Shown here: one piece after another, positions 15,074 through 23,990 of the stretch | Numbering within the stretch: position 1 is the first letter of the stretch | Layout of the letters: every line of letters begins with the position of its first letter | Source of the DNA: Promethearchaeota archaeon | GTDB taxonomy: Archaea; Asgardarchaeota; Lokiarchaeia; Sigyniarchaeales; SOKP01 | Reading direction: 5' to 3' | Assembly (NCBI GenBank): GCA_019058245.1 | Contig: JAHPZJ010000019.1 | Location: forward strand, 2,371-66,370 | Length of the DNA: 64,000 nucleotides | Notes under the pieces: model-generated | What the model saw: only the letters and a program-made list of their open reading frames with translations | Told to the model about the DNA's origin: nothing | Databases searched by the model: none | Program-made: the position numbers and the translations under genes

Positions 15074-15790
15074 GTGTTCCAACAAGCTGGACGGGGCTAT
15101 GATATGGCCATAACCCAATTCTCACCTGAAGGTCGGCTTTTTCAAGTTGAATATGCAATTGAAGCCGTCCGCCGAGGTACAACTGCAATTGTGTGTAGAA
15201 ATAAGAATTCAGTTGTATTTGCAGTTGAAAAGAAAAGTTCTGAACTTCAAGATGATAGTACTGGTTCAGAAAAAATATTTAAAATAGATGATCATATTGG
15301 GGTGGCTATTGCCGGATTAACTGCAGATGCCCGAGTCTTAATCGATAGAGCGAGGGTTCAAGCCCAAGTAAATATATTAAATTATGATGAAAGAATCTCT
15401 GTTAAAGATAGTACACTAAATATATGTGAGTATAAACAGGTTTTCACCCAGAATGCAGGGGTAAGACCATTCGGTGTATCATTTTTGATTGCAGGTATAG
15501 ATTCTAATGGACCTTCCTTATATTTAACAGACCCTTCTGGAGCGATGTGGTCATATTTCTCGTTCGCTATCGGTTCAGGAGCAACGGAAGCAAGGGCTTA
15601 CCTTGAAGAACATTATAATGAGGATATAAGTGATGAAGAACTAAAATTATTACCTCTGAAAACATTAAAAGAAGTAATGGGTGATAATTTAAACAAAAAT
15701 ACTTATGATATAGCCTTTATATTGAAGGAGGATAAGACTTTTAGGCTATTAAATTTGGAAGAAAAGGAAGAATTATTAACTAAAATATAG
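15074..15790 (+). CDS. psmA: Proteasome subunit alpha
   Basis: Forms the outer rings of the 20S proteasome that gate entry of unfolded substrates. The alpha-type N-terminus MFQQAGRGYDMAITQFSPEG with GRLFQVEYAIEAVRRG is unmistakable and includes the gate-forming YD-x-I-T segment. The length of 238 residues is usual. The start is GTG with AAGGTGG six bases upstream. It heads the archaeal superoperon that links the proteasome to SBDS and the exosome. A gap of about 125 bases separates it from SBDS; the RNase P genes found here in some euryarchaea are absent. The CDC48 unfoldase, a possible partner, is encoded at 50-52 kb. Confidence 0.97.
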   Translation: MFQQAGRGYDMAITQFSPEGRLFQVEYAIEAVRRGTTAIVCRNKNSVVFAVEKKSSELQDDSTGSEKIFKIDDHIGVAIAGLTADARVLIDRARVQAQVNILNYDERISVKDSTLNICEYKQVFTQNAGVRPFGVSFLIAGIDSNGPSLYLTDPSGAMWSYFSFAIGSGATEARAYLEEHYNEDISDEELKLLPLKTLKEVMGDNLNKNTYDIAFILKEDKTFRLLNLEEKEELLTKI

Positions 15791-15916
15791 TATCCTTAGG
15801 TAGTGATAATAAAGATAAAGGGAAACCCATTCATATTTATCTTATTACAATAAGACAAAACAACTGGAAAATATTAAGTCGAGATAATTCAATCAGTTAA
15901 TTTGTGAAATATTTTT

Positions 15917-16708
15917 ATGATTGATCGGGCAAGGATTGATTTGGGAGGATATATTGTCGGGCGTATTGAAAATTCAGGAAGAGTCTTTGAAATGTTAATG
16001 GATCCTGAGAAAGCTTGGGAAGCTAAAAAACTTATTCGTGAAGAAATTAATACTCGACTAAAAGAAGGAAAAGAAAAATCACGCCTTACCGCAGAAGATT
16101 TATTAAACGATCGGAAAATTGATTTAGAGCTTATTTTTGAGAGTTTTACCGTATTTGAAGACTTACGTAGAGGAAAAAAGGCAACAGATGGAGATATGGA
16201 AACCATTTTTAACACTACAGATGGAATAACAATTGCTGCTCATATTCTAATAGACGGAGATATAAACTGGACGAAAGCTCAAAGAGAAGAAGAGATGCAA
16301 AAGAAATTGAAACAAATAATTACTATTATCAGTAAAAATGCCATAAATCCTCAGAATAAAAAACCACATCCTTATCAACGAATAGAAAAAGCGATCGAAG
16401 AAGCAAATATAAAAATTGATTTGATGAGAAATGCTGAAGAACAAGTTGATGATGTTGTTAAAGGCATTCGAGCAATTATTCCAATTAGATTAGAACAAGT
16501 AGAGATGGCTATTAAGATTCCATCAGTATTTACAGCAAAGGGTTACAATATTGTTGCTCAATATGTTCAAATTAAAAAAGAAGAATGGCAATCTGATGGA
16601 TCTTGGGTTTCAGTAGTAAGTTTACCTGCGGGATTACAGATGGAATTGATTGATAAATTAAATAAATTAACACATGGAAGAGTCCAGACTAAGATCTTAA
16701 AAGCTTAA
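15917..16708 (+). CDS. sbds: Ribosome maturation protein SBDS
   Basis: SBDS acts late in 60S/50S maturation; in eukaryotes it helps remove eIF6. The three-domain pattern is seen: an N-terminal FYSH domain (ARIDLGGYIVGRIENSGRVFEML), a central helical domain with IISKNAINPQNKKPHPYQRIEKA (the conserved NxxxPxTxxPHPxxRIE motif), and a C-terminal ferredoxin-like domain ending KLTHGRVQTKILKA. At 263 residues it is some 25-30 residues longer than most archaeal SBDS. The extra length lies in the N-terminal domain between the first helices (RLKEGKEKSRLTAEDLL). It sits upstream of the exosome genes, as in most archaea. Confidence 0.95.
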   Translation: MIDRARIDLGGYIVGRIENSGRVFEMLMDPEKAWEAKKLIREEINTRLKEGKEKSRLTAEDLLNDRKIDLELIFESFTVFEDLRRGKKATDGDMETIFNTTDGITIAAHILIDGDINWTKAQREEEMQKKLKQIITIISKNAINPQNKKPHPYQRIEKAIEEANIKIDLMRNAEEQVDDVVKGIRAIIPIRLEQVEMAIKIPSVFTAKGYNIVAQYVQIKKEEWQSDGSWVSVVSLPAGLQMELIDKLNKLTHGRVQTKILKA

Positions 16709-16784
16709 CCTAAAATTTTTTAACTATTTCTCGTTTATATTATTTTTTAATAGGTTAGGAGAAAAAGAAAATATTAGAAAATTT

Positions 16785-17591
16785 GTGAGTAGTATTATGG
16801 AAGAAGATGAAGAATCTGTAGAATCTGACGATGAAGAGTTCGAAGATTTTGAAGATAATGAAGAAAATATACGAGATGTTGTAGTGCCTGGAGAAACTAT
16901 AACTGAGGATGTCAAAAACTATTTACCTGGAAGGGGAACGATATTAAATAAAGAAAAAAATAAAATTATCTCTTTAAACATCGGATTAAAGCAAATAAAA
17001 AAGAATTATATCAATGTAATTCCTCTTCGGGGATTTTATACTCCTCGTCCTGGAGATAAAGTTATTGCTTTAGTAGTTGATAAAAATCCTGTTAAATATA
17101 AATGTGATATTAATGCTAAAGATTTTGGTCAACTTAAACCTAAAAATACCATGAAAAAAGGTAGAACCAAAGGTTTCAGAGGAGGAGGGGGAACTTCTCG
17201 CGAGGAAATAAATACTGAAAAATTTGATATAGGAGATATATTAGTTGTAAAAATTCTTTCTGCAGATCGTTTAAATAAACCTGAATTAACTACGGTTGGG
17301 AAATATTTAGGAAAAAAAGTGGGAGGAATAGTAATTTCAATAGATCCCCCTAAAATTCCTAGAGTAATTGGCAGAGATGGATCAATGATTAAAATGTTAA
17401 AAAATTTAACTAACTGTAATATATTTGTTACTCAAAACGGGCGTATTTGGCTTAAAGGTGAAAATATTGCTCATGAAAGGTTGCTTATTGAATCAATTAA
17501 AAAAATTGCTTCGGAAGCTCATACTGTTGGTTTGACAGATAGAATGCAAGAGTATATAATAAATGAAAAAAAGAAAAGAGGTATTGAATAG
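16785..17591 (+). CDS. rrp4: Exosome cap subunit Rrp4
   Basis: Rrp4 caps the archaeal exosome and binds RNA. After an unusually acidic N-terminal tail (residues 5-34, mostly Glu/Asp), the NTD begins at about VVVPGETI. It is followed by an S1 domain (KVIALVVDKNPVKYKCDINA) and a KH domain with IPRVIGRDGSMIKMLKN (the GxxG loop reads GRDG). The start is GTG 16785, or ATG at 16797. The stop is immediately followed by the Rrp41 ATG, so the genes are co-translated neighbours. The acidic tail is not typical of archaeal Rrp4. Confidence 0.95.
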   Translation: MSSIMEEDEESVESDDEEFEDFEDNEENIRDVVVPGETITEDVKNYLPGRGTILNKEKNKIISLNIGLKQIKKNYINVIPLRGFYTPRPGDKVIALVVDKNPVKYKCDINAKDFGQLKPKNTMKKGRTKGFRGGGGTSREEINTEKFDIGDILVVKILSADRLNKPELTTVGKYLGKKVGGIVISIDPPKIPRVIGRDGSMIKMLKNLTNCNIFVTQNGRIWLKGENIAHERLLIESIKKIASEAHTVGLTDRMQEYIINEKKKRGIE

Positions 17592-18377
17592 ATGCCATTA
17601 ATAATTAAAGATGAATATCCAGAGAATTTATTTCGTGAAGATGGAAAAAGGCTTGATGGTAGAGATGTTAATGAATTAAGACCTATAAAAATGGAAGTAG
17701 GTGTAATAAAAAATGCAGATGGATCAGCATATCTAGAATGGGGAAATAATAAAATTTTCGCCACTGTTTATGGTCCCCGGGAAGTACATCCCCATCATCT
17801 AGCAAAACCAGATAAAGGAGTCTTGAGAGTTTTTTATAGAATGGCAACTTTTTCTGTTTTTGATAGAAAAAGACCTGCTCCTGGACGTCGTGAAAAAGAA
17901 ATCTCTATGATTGTTGCAGATTGTATTGAACCTTTACTTTTTCTTGAGCTTTATCCTGGTACTAGTTTTGAAGTTTTTATTGAAGTTATTGACGCTGATG
18001 GTGGCACAAGATGTGCAAGTACTACAGTAGCAGCATTAGCTTTAGCTGATGCGGGTATACCTATGAAAAGTTTAGTATCAGCATTAGCTGTAGGAAAAAT
18101 TGATGGGAAAAAGGTTGTTGATCTTTCTGGTATCGAAGATAAAGCTGGAGAGGCAGATTTTCCAATTGCCATTACCTGGTATAACGAGGAAATCTCATTA
18201 TTACAATTTGATGGAGATATGGATTTAGAAGAGATGAATGAATTCCTAGATCTTGCAAAAAATGCATTAAAAGACGTACACCAAATTCAATTAGAAGCAT
18301 TAAAAAGTAAATATATTAAGCTTCAAGAAGAAACAATTCAAACTAAAGAAAATAATGATAAAAAAGGTGATGAATAA
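17592..18377 (+). CDS. rrp41: Exosome catalytic subunit Rrp41
   Basis: Rrp41 is the phosphorolytic RNase PH-type subunit of the exosome hexamer. It has GKRLDGRDVNELRPI near the N-terminus, the phosphate-binding RRE (GRREKEIS) and the catalytic acidic motif IEDKAGEADFPIAI near residue 185. In the family these aspartates are needed for catalysis. The C-terminal ~30 residues form a charged extension (ETIQTKENNDKKGDE). At 261 residues it is normal in size. It lies directly after rrp4 and two bases before rrp42. Confidence 0.97.
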   Translation: MPLIIKDEYPENLFREDGKRLDGRDVNELRPIKMEVGVIKNADGSAYLEWGNNKIFATVYGPREVHPHHLAKPDKGVLRVFYRMATFSVFDRKRPAPGRREKEISMIVADCIEPLLFLELYPGTSFEVFIEVIDADGGTRCASTTVAALALADAGIPMKSLVSALAVGKIDGKKVVDLSGIEDKAGEADFPIAITWYNEEISLLQFDGDMDLEEMNEFLDLAKNALKDVHQIQLEALKSKYIKLQEETIQTKENNDKKGDE

Positions 18378-18379
18378 AA

Positions 18380-19213
18380 ATGATGGATGTTAGGCGAATA
18401 ATATCAAAAATTGAAAGAGATTATATTGTATCTAATTTGAAGAAAGAAGAAAGAATTGATGGTAGAGGTCTTTGGGAATATCGTGAGTTTCAAATAAAGA
18501 GTGATACTATTACCTCAGCAGAAGGATCTGCGGATGTATCTTTAGGAGACACTAGAATTATAACTGGTTTAAAGTATGAAGTGGGCGAACCCTTTCCAGA
18601 TCTACCTAATGAAGGGGTTTGTACGGTCATGGCAGAGTTATTACCTATCGCGTCTCCCCTATTTGAAAGAGGTCCTCCTGATGAACAATCAATTGAATTA
18701 GCAAGAGTAGTAGATAGAGGAATTCGTCATGCCGATTGCGTCCAAACTAAACAATTATGCATAAAAGAAAACGAAGCTGTTTATATTCTTTTTGTTGATA
18801 TGTATGTAATTAATTATGCTGGTAATTTAATTGATGCAGGTGGAGTGGGTGCATTGACTACGTTAATTTCGGCCCATATACCTGAAGGCAAATGGAATGA
18901 TGAAAAAAAAGTAACAGAGTGGACAGGAAAATATTTAACTGGAAAAACAATTGTGAAAGAATTACCTTTTGTAATGACATATGGAAAGATTGAAGATATT
19001 ATCTTCCTAGATCCAAGTCTACCAGAAGAATTAGTGTGTGACGGAAAAATTTCGATATCAGTTACAGAAAATAAAATTACCTCAATTCAAAAGAGTGGAT
19101 CTGCTACATTTAACATCGATGAAATAAAAATGTTAGGAAGTAAATCCTTGGAAATCGGTAAAAAATTAAGAAAAGAACTCAACTTGCTACAATATCTAAG
19201 TGAAATTAAATAA
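18380..19213 (+). CDS. rrp42: Exosome subunit Rrp42
   Basis: Rrp42 is the second RNase PH-like subunit that pairs with Rrp41; it lacks its own catalytic site but helps form the RNA channel. RIDGRGLWEYREFQIK, LADTRI-type SLGDTRIITGLKYEVG and ERGPPDEQSIELARVVDRGIR are Rrp42 features. The catalytic Asp pair of Rrp41 is absent: the equivalent region reads IIFLDPSLPEELVCDG. The length is 277 residues. It starts two bases after the Rrp41 stop, which supports coupled expression. A gap of nearly 200 bases follows, so eL43 may have its own promoter. Confidence 0.96.
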   Translation: MMDVRRIISKIERDYIVSNLKKEERIDGRGLWEYREFQIKSDTITSAEGSADVSLGDTRIITGLKYEVGEPFPDLPNEGVCTVMAELLPIASPLFERGPPDEQSIELARVVDRGIRHADCVQTKQLCIKENEAVYILFVDMYVINYAGNLIDAGGVGALTTLISAHIPEGKWNDEKKVTEWTGKYLTGKTIVKELPFVMTYGKIEDIIFLDPSLPEELVCDGKISISVTENKITSIQKSGSATFNIDEIKMLGSKSLEIGKKLRKELNLLQYLSEIK

Positions 19214-19409
19214 ATTCATAAAATAATTTTTTTCTTACTTATTTTAGTTTTTTTATAAAAAAAATCTTCCCCATTTTTTATAAGGTAATTTAGAATAAAA
19301 TCTGGAATAAAAAATATTATTGATGAGAGATTATACTGAATTAGTAAAATTTATAGTTTATCCAATTTTTTAGTGTAACATCAACTATTTATTTCTAATT
19401 TTGATTAAA

Positions 19410-19697
19410 ATGGGAAAAACGAAGAAAGTTGGAATTACAGGGAAATATGGGGCTAGATATGGAAGTACCCTTCGGAAAAGAACACGTTTGATTTTAGAAA
19501 AAGAAAAAGGAGATATTAAATGCCCTAGATGTATAACTAAAGGATCAATCCATAGAATATCAACAGGTATTTGGTATTGCAGAAAATGTGATGCAAAGTT
19601 TACAGGTGGTGCGTATTTCATAGAAACTCCACGAGGGGCAGAATCTTTCAGAATAGCAAAAAGAAAGCAAAGAGAATTAGAAGTAATAGAAGAATAA
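19410..19697 (+). CDS. rpl37ae: Large ribosomal subunit protein eL43 (L37Ae)
   Basis: A zinc-ribbon ribosomal protein. From ATG 19410 the sequence begins MGKTKKVGITGKYGARYG, the normal eL43 N-terminus; a TTG at 19401 would add three residues and is less likely. The zinc site is Cys38, Cys41, Cys57 and Cys60 (KCPRC...YCRKC), followed by FTGGAYF. The protein is 95 residues. Its last base is the first base of the pcc1 ATG (TAATGG), so the two are translationally coupled, as in many archaea. Confidence 0.96.
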   Translation: MGKTKKVGITGKYGARYGSTLRKRTRLILEKEKGDIKCPRCITKGSIHRISTGIWYCRKCDAKFTGGAYFIETPRGAESFRIAKRKQRELEVIEE

Positions 19698-19969
19698 TGG
19701 AAAACACTAATTCTTTTTCAATAAAATCAATAGTTGAATTGCAATTCAAAAATAATAAGATAAGAGATATTTCTTATAATTCTTTTATACCAGAGATTAA
19801 AAAACTACAAACCAAACGTTCTGAGGTTTCTATTGAAAAAAAAAATAATAATGTTATAGTATTTAATATAAAATGTGATGATATTACAGCTTTTCGTGCT
19901 TCTATTAATGAAATCATTAGTTTTGGTAAAGTAATTGATAATACCTTAAAAATAGTTGATAATCTATAG
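19697..19969 (+). CDS. pcc1: KEOPS complex subunit Pcc1
   Basis: Pcc1 is the small dimerising subunit of KEOPS, which makes the tRNA modification t6A. The hallmark segment DITAFRASINEIISFGKVID, ending the two-strand-helix fold, is present in a 90-residue protein of the usual size. It overlaps eL43 by one base (TAATG). Another KEOPS subunit, Cgi121, and the t6A enzyme Sua5 lie within the next 6.5 kb. Kae1/Bud32 are not in this window. Confidence 0.85.
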   Translation: MENTNSFSIKSIVELQFKNNKIRDISYNSFIPEIKKLQTKRSEVSIEKKNNNVIVFNIKCDDITAFRASINEIISFGKVIDNTLKIVDNL

Positions 19970-20036
19970 AAAAAAATATAATCTTTTTAATATAAATTAA
20001 ATCATAAGAAAATACATATAATTTAGTGAAATTTTA

Positions 20037-20390
20037 ATGACAATTAATATAGATGACTTAAATGAGGAACAAAAAAAGAAATTAGTAAATTTCAATAATT
20101 TAAAACAATCGCTTGATTTTATTACTTCTCAAAGATTACAATTTGAAACCACCCTAAGAGATACAGAACTTGCAATTGAGGAATTAGAAAAAATAGAGCC
20201 AGAAACCCCTGTTTACAAAGCAATTGGTGGAATTTTAGTTAAAAGTGAAAAAAATAAGTTACTAGATGAGAAAAAGAGTCTAAAAGTCACATTAGAGATG
20301 CGATTGAAAACTCTAAAACAAAAAGAAGAACGTGTGAAAACTCAACTAGAAACAATGACTAAATCACTCCAAGCTGATTTTCAAAAATAA
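20037..20390 (+). CDS. pfdB: Prefoldin subunit beta
   Basis: Prefoldin is a jellyfish-shaped chaperone that passes unfolded proteins to the thermosome. The 117-residue protein is two coiled-coil helices joined by a beta hairpin: NFNNLKQSLDFITSQRLQFE, then PETPVYKAIGGILVKSEKNKL (the beta-subunit hairpin) and a second helix ending in KSLQADFQK. Its place after Pcc1 matches the common archaeal order. The start is an ATG at 20037 in AT-rich DNA with no clear Shine-Dalgarno. Confidence 0.93.
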   Translation: MTINIDDLNEEQKKKLVNFNNLKQSLDFITSQRLQFETTLRDTELAIEELEKIEPETPVYKAIGGILVKSEKNKLLDEKKSLKVTLEMRLKTLKQKEERVKTQLETMTKSLQADFQK

Positions 20391-20407
20391 TATTTGAAGA
20401 AATTTTC

Positions 20408-21421
20408 ATGTTAAAATCAAAATTTGAAGATCTTATAACTTTTTTAGATAACAAAAAAATCATAATTTCTACTCACCATTTAGTAGACATTGATGGATTG
20501 GTCTCTTGTTTCACTCTAAAAATCTTTTTAAATCAATATTTAAAAAATAATGAGATCTGCATATATTTTTCAGAACTTTCTAAATCTGCAAAAAATTTTT
20601 TAAAGAACTTTTCTGCAAAATTTCCTGTATTTAATTTGTCATATAAAAAAAAATTCCATGGATCTAAAGCTGAAATATTATTAATATTAGATACAAATAA
20701 TTTAGATCAGATTATGTTAGATGATGATTCAAATATTAATCTTCTAAAAATTCCTTATATCTTTATAGATCATCATTATTTTAAAGAAAAATCTGATAAT
20801 AAAAATCTTAACATCACATCCTTAAATATAATATTTGAAGATTATTCTTCTACAGCTGAGATAATATTGCAGCTTTTTGAAACCTACAACATTCCACTAA
20901 ATAATCCTTTGAAAATTCTTTTTATATCGGCTATATTAATAGATTCAGGTTTCTTTAAACATGGAGACAACAATACAATTCAAAATGTAGGTAAATTATT
21001 ATGTGAAGATATACAATTTCAAGACATTCGCGCTCTTCTTAAAAATGACATTGATATATCCGAAAAAATAGCTAAAATAAAAGGTTTACAAAGGCTTGAA
21101 CTAATTCGAGAAGGGAAGTATTTAATTGGTATAACTAATGTTAGTAGTTTTGGGGCAGCTGTAGCTTCAATGTTAATAACAATAGGATTTGATGTTTCAA
21201 TTGTTATATCAAAAGAAAGCAAATTCTCTAGAATCAATACTCGTGCTAGAAAAAAGATTTGTGAAGAAACTGGATTAAACTTAGCAAAAATTTTAGAACA
21301 AATCTCCGAAAAATATGAAGGAAATGGTGGTGGTCATGACGGAGCAGCTTCTTTAACTATTGATAATGAATCGGACTATAATATCACTGAACTCGTTGAA
21401 AATATTAAAAAATATTTATAA
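20408..21421 (+). CDS. DHH/DHHA1-family phosphoesterase
   Basis: DHH phosphoesterases are metal-dependent hydrolases of oligonucleotides or cyclic dinucleotides. Motif I reads STHHLVDIDGLVSC (metal ligands His/Asp), motif II LLILDTNN, and motif III IFIDHHY is the DHH triad. LIDSGFFKH supplies the fourth aspartate, and NGGGHDGAASLTI is the DHHA1 substrate-binding loop. The length of 337 residues suits the archaeal NrnA/nanoRNase-like group. It follows prefoldin by 17 bases and is probably the last gene of the exosome operon. The substrate is uncertain. Confidence 0.88.
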   Translation: MLKSKFEDLITFLDNKKIIISTHHLVDIDGLVSCFTLKIFLNQYLKNNEICIYFSELSKSAKNFLKNFSAKFPVFNLSYKKKFHGSKAEILLILDTNNLDQIMLDDDSNINLLKIPYIFIDHHYFKEKSDNKNLNITSLNIIFEDYSSTAEIILQLFETYNIPLNNPLKILFISAILIDSGFFKHGDNNTIQNVGKLLCEDIQFQDIRALLKNDIDISEKIAKIKGLQRLELIREGKYLIGITNVSSFGAAVASMLITIGFDVSIVISKESKFSRINTRARKKICEETGLNLAKILEQISEKYEGNGGGHDGAASLTIDNESDYNITELVENIKKYL

Positions 21422-21483
21422 TCCAAGTTTTAAATAATTAAGAATTAAAGAAGAACAAAACTGTCTTTTGATTAAAACCTAAC

Positions 21484-22323
21484 ATGAATTTTGTCAAATT
21501 TGATAATTTTTATTATCGATATAAAGGAAATGAAGAATATGCCTTAAATAATATAAATTTAGATATTGAAGATAACAAATATAAATTTATTTTACTATGT
21601 GGAGAGACAGGATCAGGGAAAACTAGCTTAATTAGATGTATGAATGGTTTGATTCCACAGTTTTATGCTGGTTTTTATAAAGGAAAAGTCTTTATCAATG
21701 GAAATGATACAGTTGAGACTTCAATAGCAAATTTAAGTACTGATGTAGGAATAGTCTTTCAGAATCCAGAAAATCAACTAATATCAATGAATGTTGAAAA
21801 TGAAATTGCATTTGGTTTAGAAAATTTAGGTGTTCCTCCAAAAGAAATTTCAAGAAAAATTAATGAAAGTGCATCTTTGACAGAAATTGAACATTTATTA
21901 GATAAAGCACCTTTTGAACTGAGTGGTGGAGAACAACAACGAGTTGCTATTGCTTCTATTTTGGTTTTAGAACCAAAAATGTTAATATTAGATGAACCCA
22001 CTGCTTTATTAGATCCATATATGGCAAAAAAAATTATTAATTTGCTACAAGAGATAAAAGAAGATAAAAAAATAACGGTTTTAATAAGTGAACATCGTCT
22101 TGATTTAATCTTACCATTTACTGATCAATTGATTTTAATGAAGAATGGTAGTATAATTGAATATGATTCATGCGAGAAAGTGGTGAATGGTATAAAATTT
22201 CAAAATTTAAACTTGAATAAACCTGTAATTTACTCAATCTTTAGTAAACTTAAAAAAAAGAATTTATTTGATAAAAAAATACCCATATCCATTACAGAGG
22301 CAATAAAATCTTTAAGAATGTGA
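21484..22323 (+). CDS. ecfA1: ECF transporter ATPase, first subunit
   Basis: One of two ABC ATPases that drive energy-coupling-factor vitamin or metal transporters. Walker A is CGETGSGKTSLIRC and the Q-loop is FQNPENQL. The signature is LSGGEQQRVAIAS, Walker B LILDEPTALLD, and the switch histidine lies in SEHRLDL. The QNPENQ Q-loop is typical for ECF ATPases. The 279-residue protein overlaps the next ATPase gene by four bases (21484-22323 against 22320). Confidence 0.9.
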   Translation: MNFVKFDNFYYRYKGNEEYALNNINLDIEDNKYKFILLCGETGSGKTSLIRCMNGLIPQFYAGFYKGKVFINGNDTVETSIANLSTDVGIVFQNPENQLISMNVENEIAFGLENLGVPPKEISRKINESASLTEIEHLLDKAPFELSGGEQQRVAIASILVLEPKMLILDEPTALLDPYMAKKIINLLQEIKEDKKITVLISEHRLDLILPFTDQLILMKNGSIIEYDSCEKVVNGIKFQNLNLNKPVIYSIFSKLKKKNLFDKKIPISITEAIKSLRM

Positions 22324-23201
22324 AAAATAAAATTGAAATGATGCAAGAAATTAAGGATTTACCAGTAGTTATATTTAATGAAATAGGATATTCTTATCCA
22401 AACGGAACTGAAGCTTTAAAAGACATTAGTTTGAACATTTTTAAAGGTGAATTAATGGGAATAATGGGTAAAAATGGAGCGGGTAAAACAACTCTGATTA
22501 GAACCTTAAATGGATTAATCAGACCTACATATGGTAGTATATATATAGAAAATGAAAATATTAGTTCTAAAAGCATCGCAACATTATCTAAGAAAGTTGG
22601 AATAATTTTTCAAAATCCTTTTCATCAATTATTTGCAAATTCTGTAGAGGAAGAAATTAAATTTTCACTAAAAAGTCTTAATCTTCATAAAGAAGAAATT
22701 CAAATGAGAGTAGATCAAGTATTACAAGAATTTAGTCTTGAAAAATACAGAAATCGCTCCCCCTTAAATTTATCAGGAGGAGAATCGAAAAAACTAGCTC
22801 TAGCTTCTATAATATGCAGAGATCCTGAAATTCTAGTTTTTGATGAGCCTACATTGGGTCAAGATGCAAAAGAAATTGAATTTTTTATAAATCTAATTAA
22901 GAAGGAAAGAAAAATTGGAAAAACAATAATTATTATTACTCATAATGTAGAATTTGCGTATGATTACTTACCACGAACGATACTAATGGCAGATGGACAG
23001 ATTATTAGTGATGGACCAACCAAAAAAGTATTGAATAATGAATTTTTAATAAAACAAACATCATTAATTTTACCACAAATTCGTCAATTTAGTATAGCAT
23101 TACAACAAACTGGATACCGTGATGTAGAAGATGTTCTTACTAAAAATGATATGATAAATTACTTAAGCAATTTAATACAACATAAAGCCTCAAATATTTA
23201 G
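22320..23201 (+). CDS. ecfA2: ECF transporter ATPase, second subunit
   Basis: A second, distinct ATPase of the same module. Walker A is GKNGAGKTTLIR and the Q-loop FQNPFHQLF. The signature is LSGGESKKLALAS, Walker B LVFDEPTLGQD, and the switch histidine is in ITHNVEFAY. The start codon at 22320 overlaps the end of the first ATPase gene (ATGTGA: GTG start inside the stop region), indicating translational coupling. It is 293 residues long. The C-terminal extension (~40 residues, PQIRQFSIALQQTGY) is usual for EcfA proteins, where it helps dimerisation. Confidence 0.9.
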   Translation: MKNKIEMMQEIKDLPVVIFNEIGYSYPNGTEALKDISLNIFKGELMGIMGKNGAGKTTLIRTLNGLIRPTYGSIYIENENISSKSIATLSKKVGIIFQNPFHQLFANSVEEEIKFSLKSLNLHKEEIQMRVDQVLQEFSLEKYRNRSPLNLSGGESKKLALASIICRDPEILVFDEPTLGQDAKEIEFFINLIKKERKIGKTIIIITHNVEFAYDYLPRTILMADGQIISDGPTKKVLNNEFLIKQTSLILPQIRQFSIALQQTGYRDVEDVLTKNDMINYLSNLIQHKASNI

Positions 23202-23216
23202 GAGGAACACATTAAA

Positions 23217-23990
23217 ATGTCTTTAGAATTCCTTAATGCTTTCAAATTTATAAAAAAAAAATCGATTATGCATAAAATGGATCCAAGATCCAAATTAGTA
23301 TTATCACTTATATATACTATCAGTGCTTTGCTTTTTAATGAGATTATCCCTTTATTCTTCATTTTTTTAAGTTTGGTTCCTATAATTCTTTTAGGAAAAT
23401 TATTTAAACAATGGATTAAAAGCATTAGAGGCCTTTCTTTCTTAATTATATTCATTGTTGTTTTAGACACATTGTTTATATCATTTTCATTTGCTATTGC
23501 AATGATCTTTAGAATTTTAACCATGGTATCAGCATTTTCAATTTTTTTTTTAACAGTTGATCCAAATGATTTAGCACTCTCTCTTATATCTATGAAAGTA
23601 CCATATGAATTTGCATTTTCTTTCTCTTTAGCATTTAGGTTTGTCCCAACCATTGCATATGAAGCTCAAAATATCATTGATGCCCAACAAAGCAGAGGGT
23701 ATGAAATGCAACAAAAAGGACTTATTAACCAGATTAAGAACCTATTTCCACTTTTAATTCCTTTAATAATTTGTTCTATAAGAAGAGCATTTAACGTTGC
23801 TGAAGCGCTTGAATCAAGAGGATTTGGAAGTGATAAAGAACGCTCTTATTATCATACTATTAAATATAGCTTAAAAGATTGGATTTTCACTTTTTATTCG
23901 TTATTATTATTATCTGTTTTAATTTATATTAGTATTGGAATAAACTATAATTTTATGCCAGAATTCCTAACGTGGAGTTTACCCGTTTGA
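23217..23990 (+). CDS. ecfT: ECF transporter transmembrane subunit EcfT
   Basis: EcfT couples ATP hydrolysis by the EcfA pair to the substrate-binding S component. The 257-residue protein starts with a basic segment (KFIKKKSIMHKMDPRSKLV, as in EcfT) and has four or five hydrophobic helices. It carries the two coupling motifs in the cytoplasmic helices, DAQQSRGYEM and EALESRGFG. A GGAGG Shine-Dalgarno is nearby. No S component (RibU, BioY, ThiT, CbiM and so on) is encoded next to it, so the transported compound is unknown; it probably shares S components encoded elsewhere. Confidence 0.9.
   Translation: MSLEFLNAFKFIKKKSIMHKMDPRSKLVLSLIYTISALLFNEIIPLFFIFLSLVPIILLGKLFKQWIKSIRGLSFLIIFIVVLDTLFISFSFAIAMIFRILTMVSAFSIFFLTVDPNDLALSLISMKVPYEFAFSFSLAFRFVPTIAYEAQNIIDAQQSRGYEMQQKGLINQIKNLFPLLIPLIICSIRRAFNVAEALESRGFGSDKERSYYHTIKYSLKDWIFTFYSLLLLSVLIYISIGINYNFMPEFLTWSLPV

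Noticed and set aside
23198..23653. A 151-codon minus-strand frame over ecfT
   Set aside because: Antisense to clear EcfT helices; hydrophobic codons read backwards give the Asn/Lys/Ile-rich sequence.
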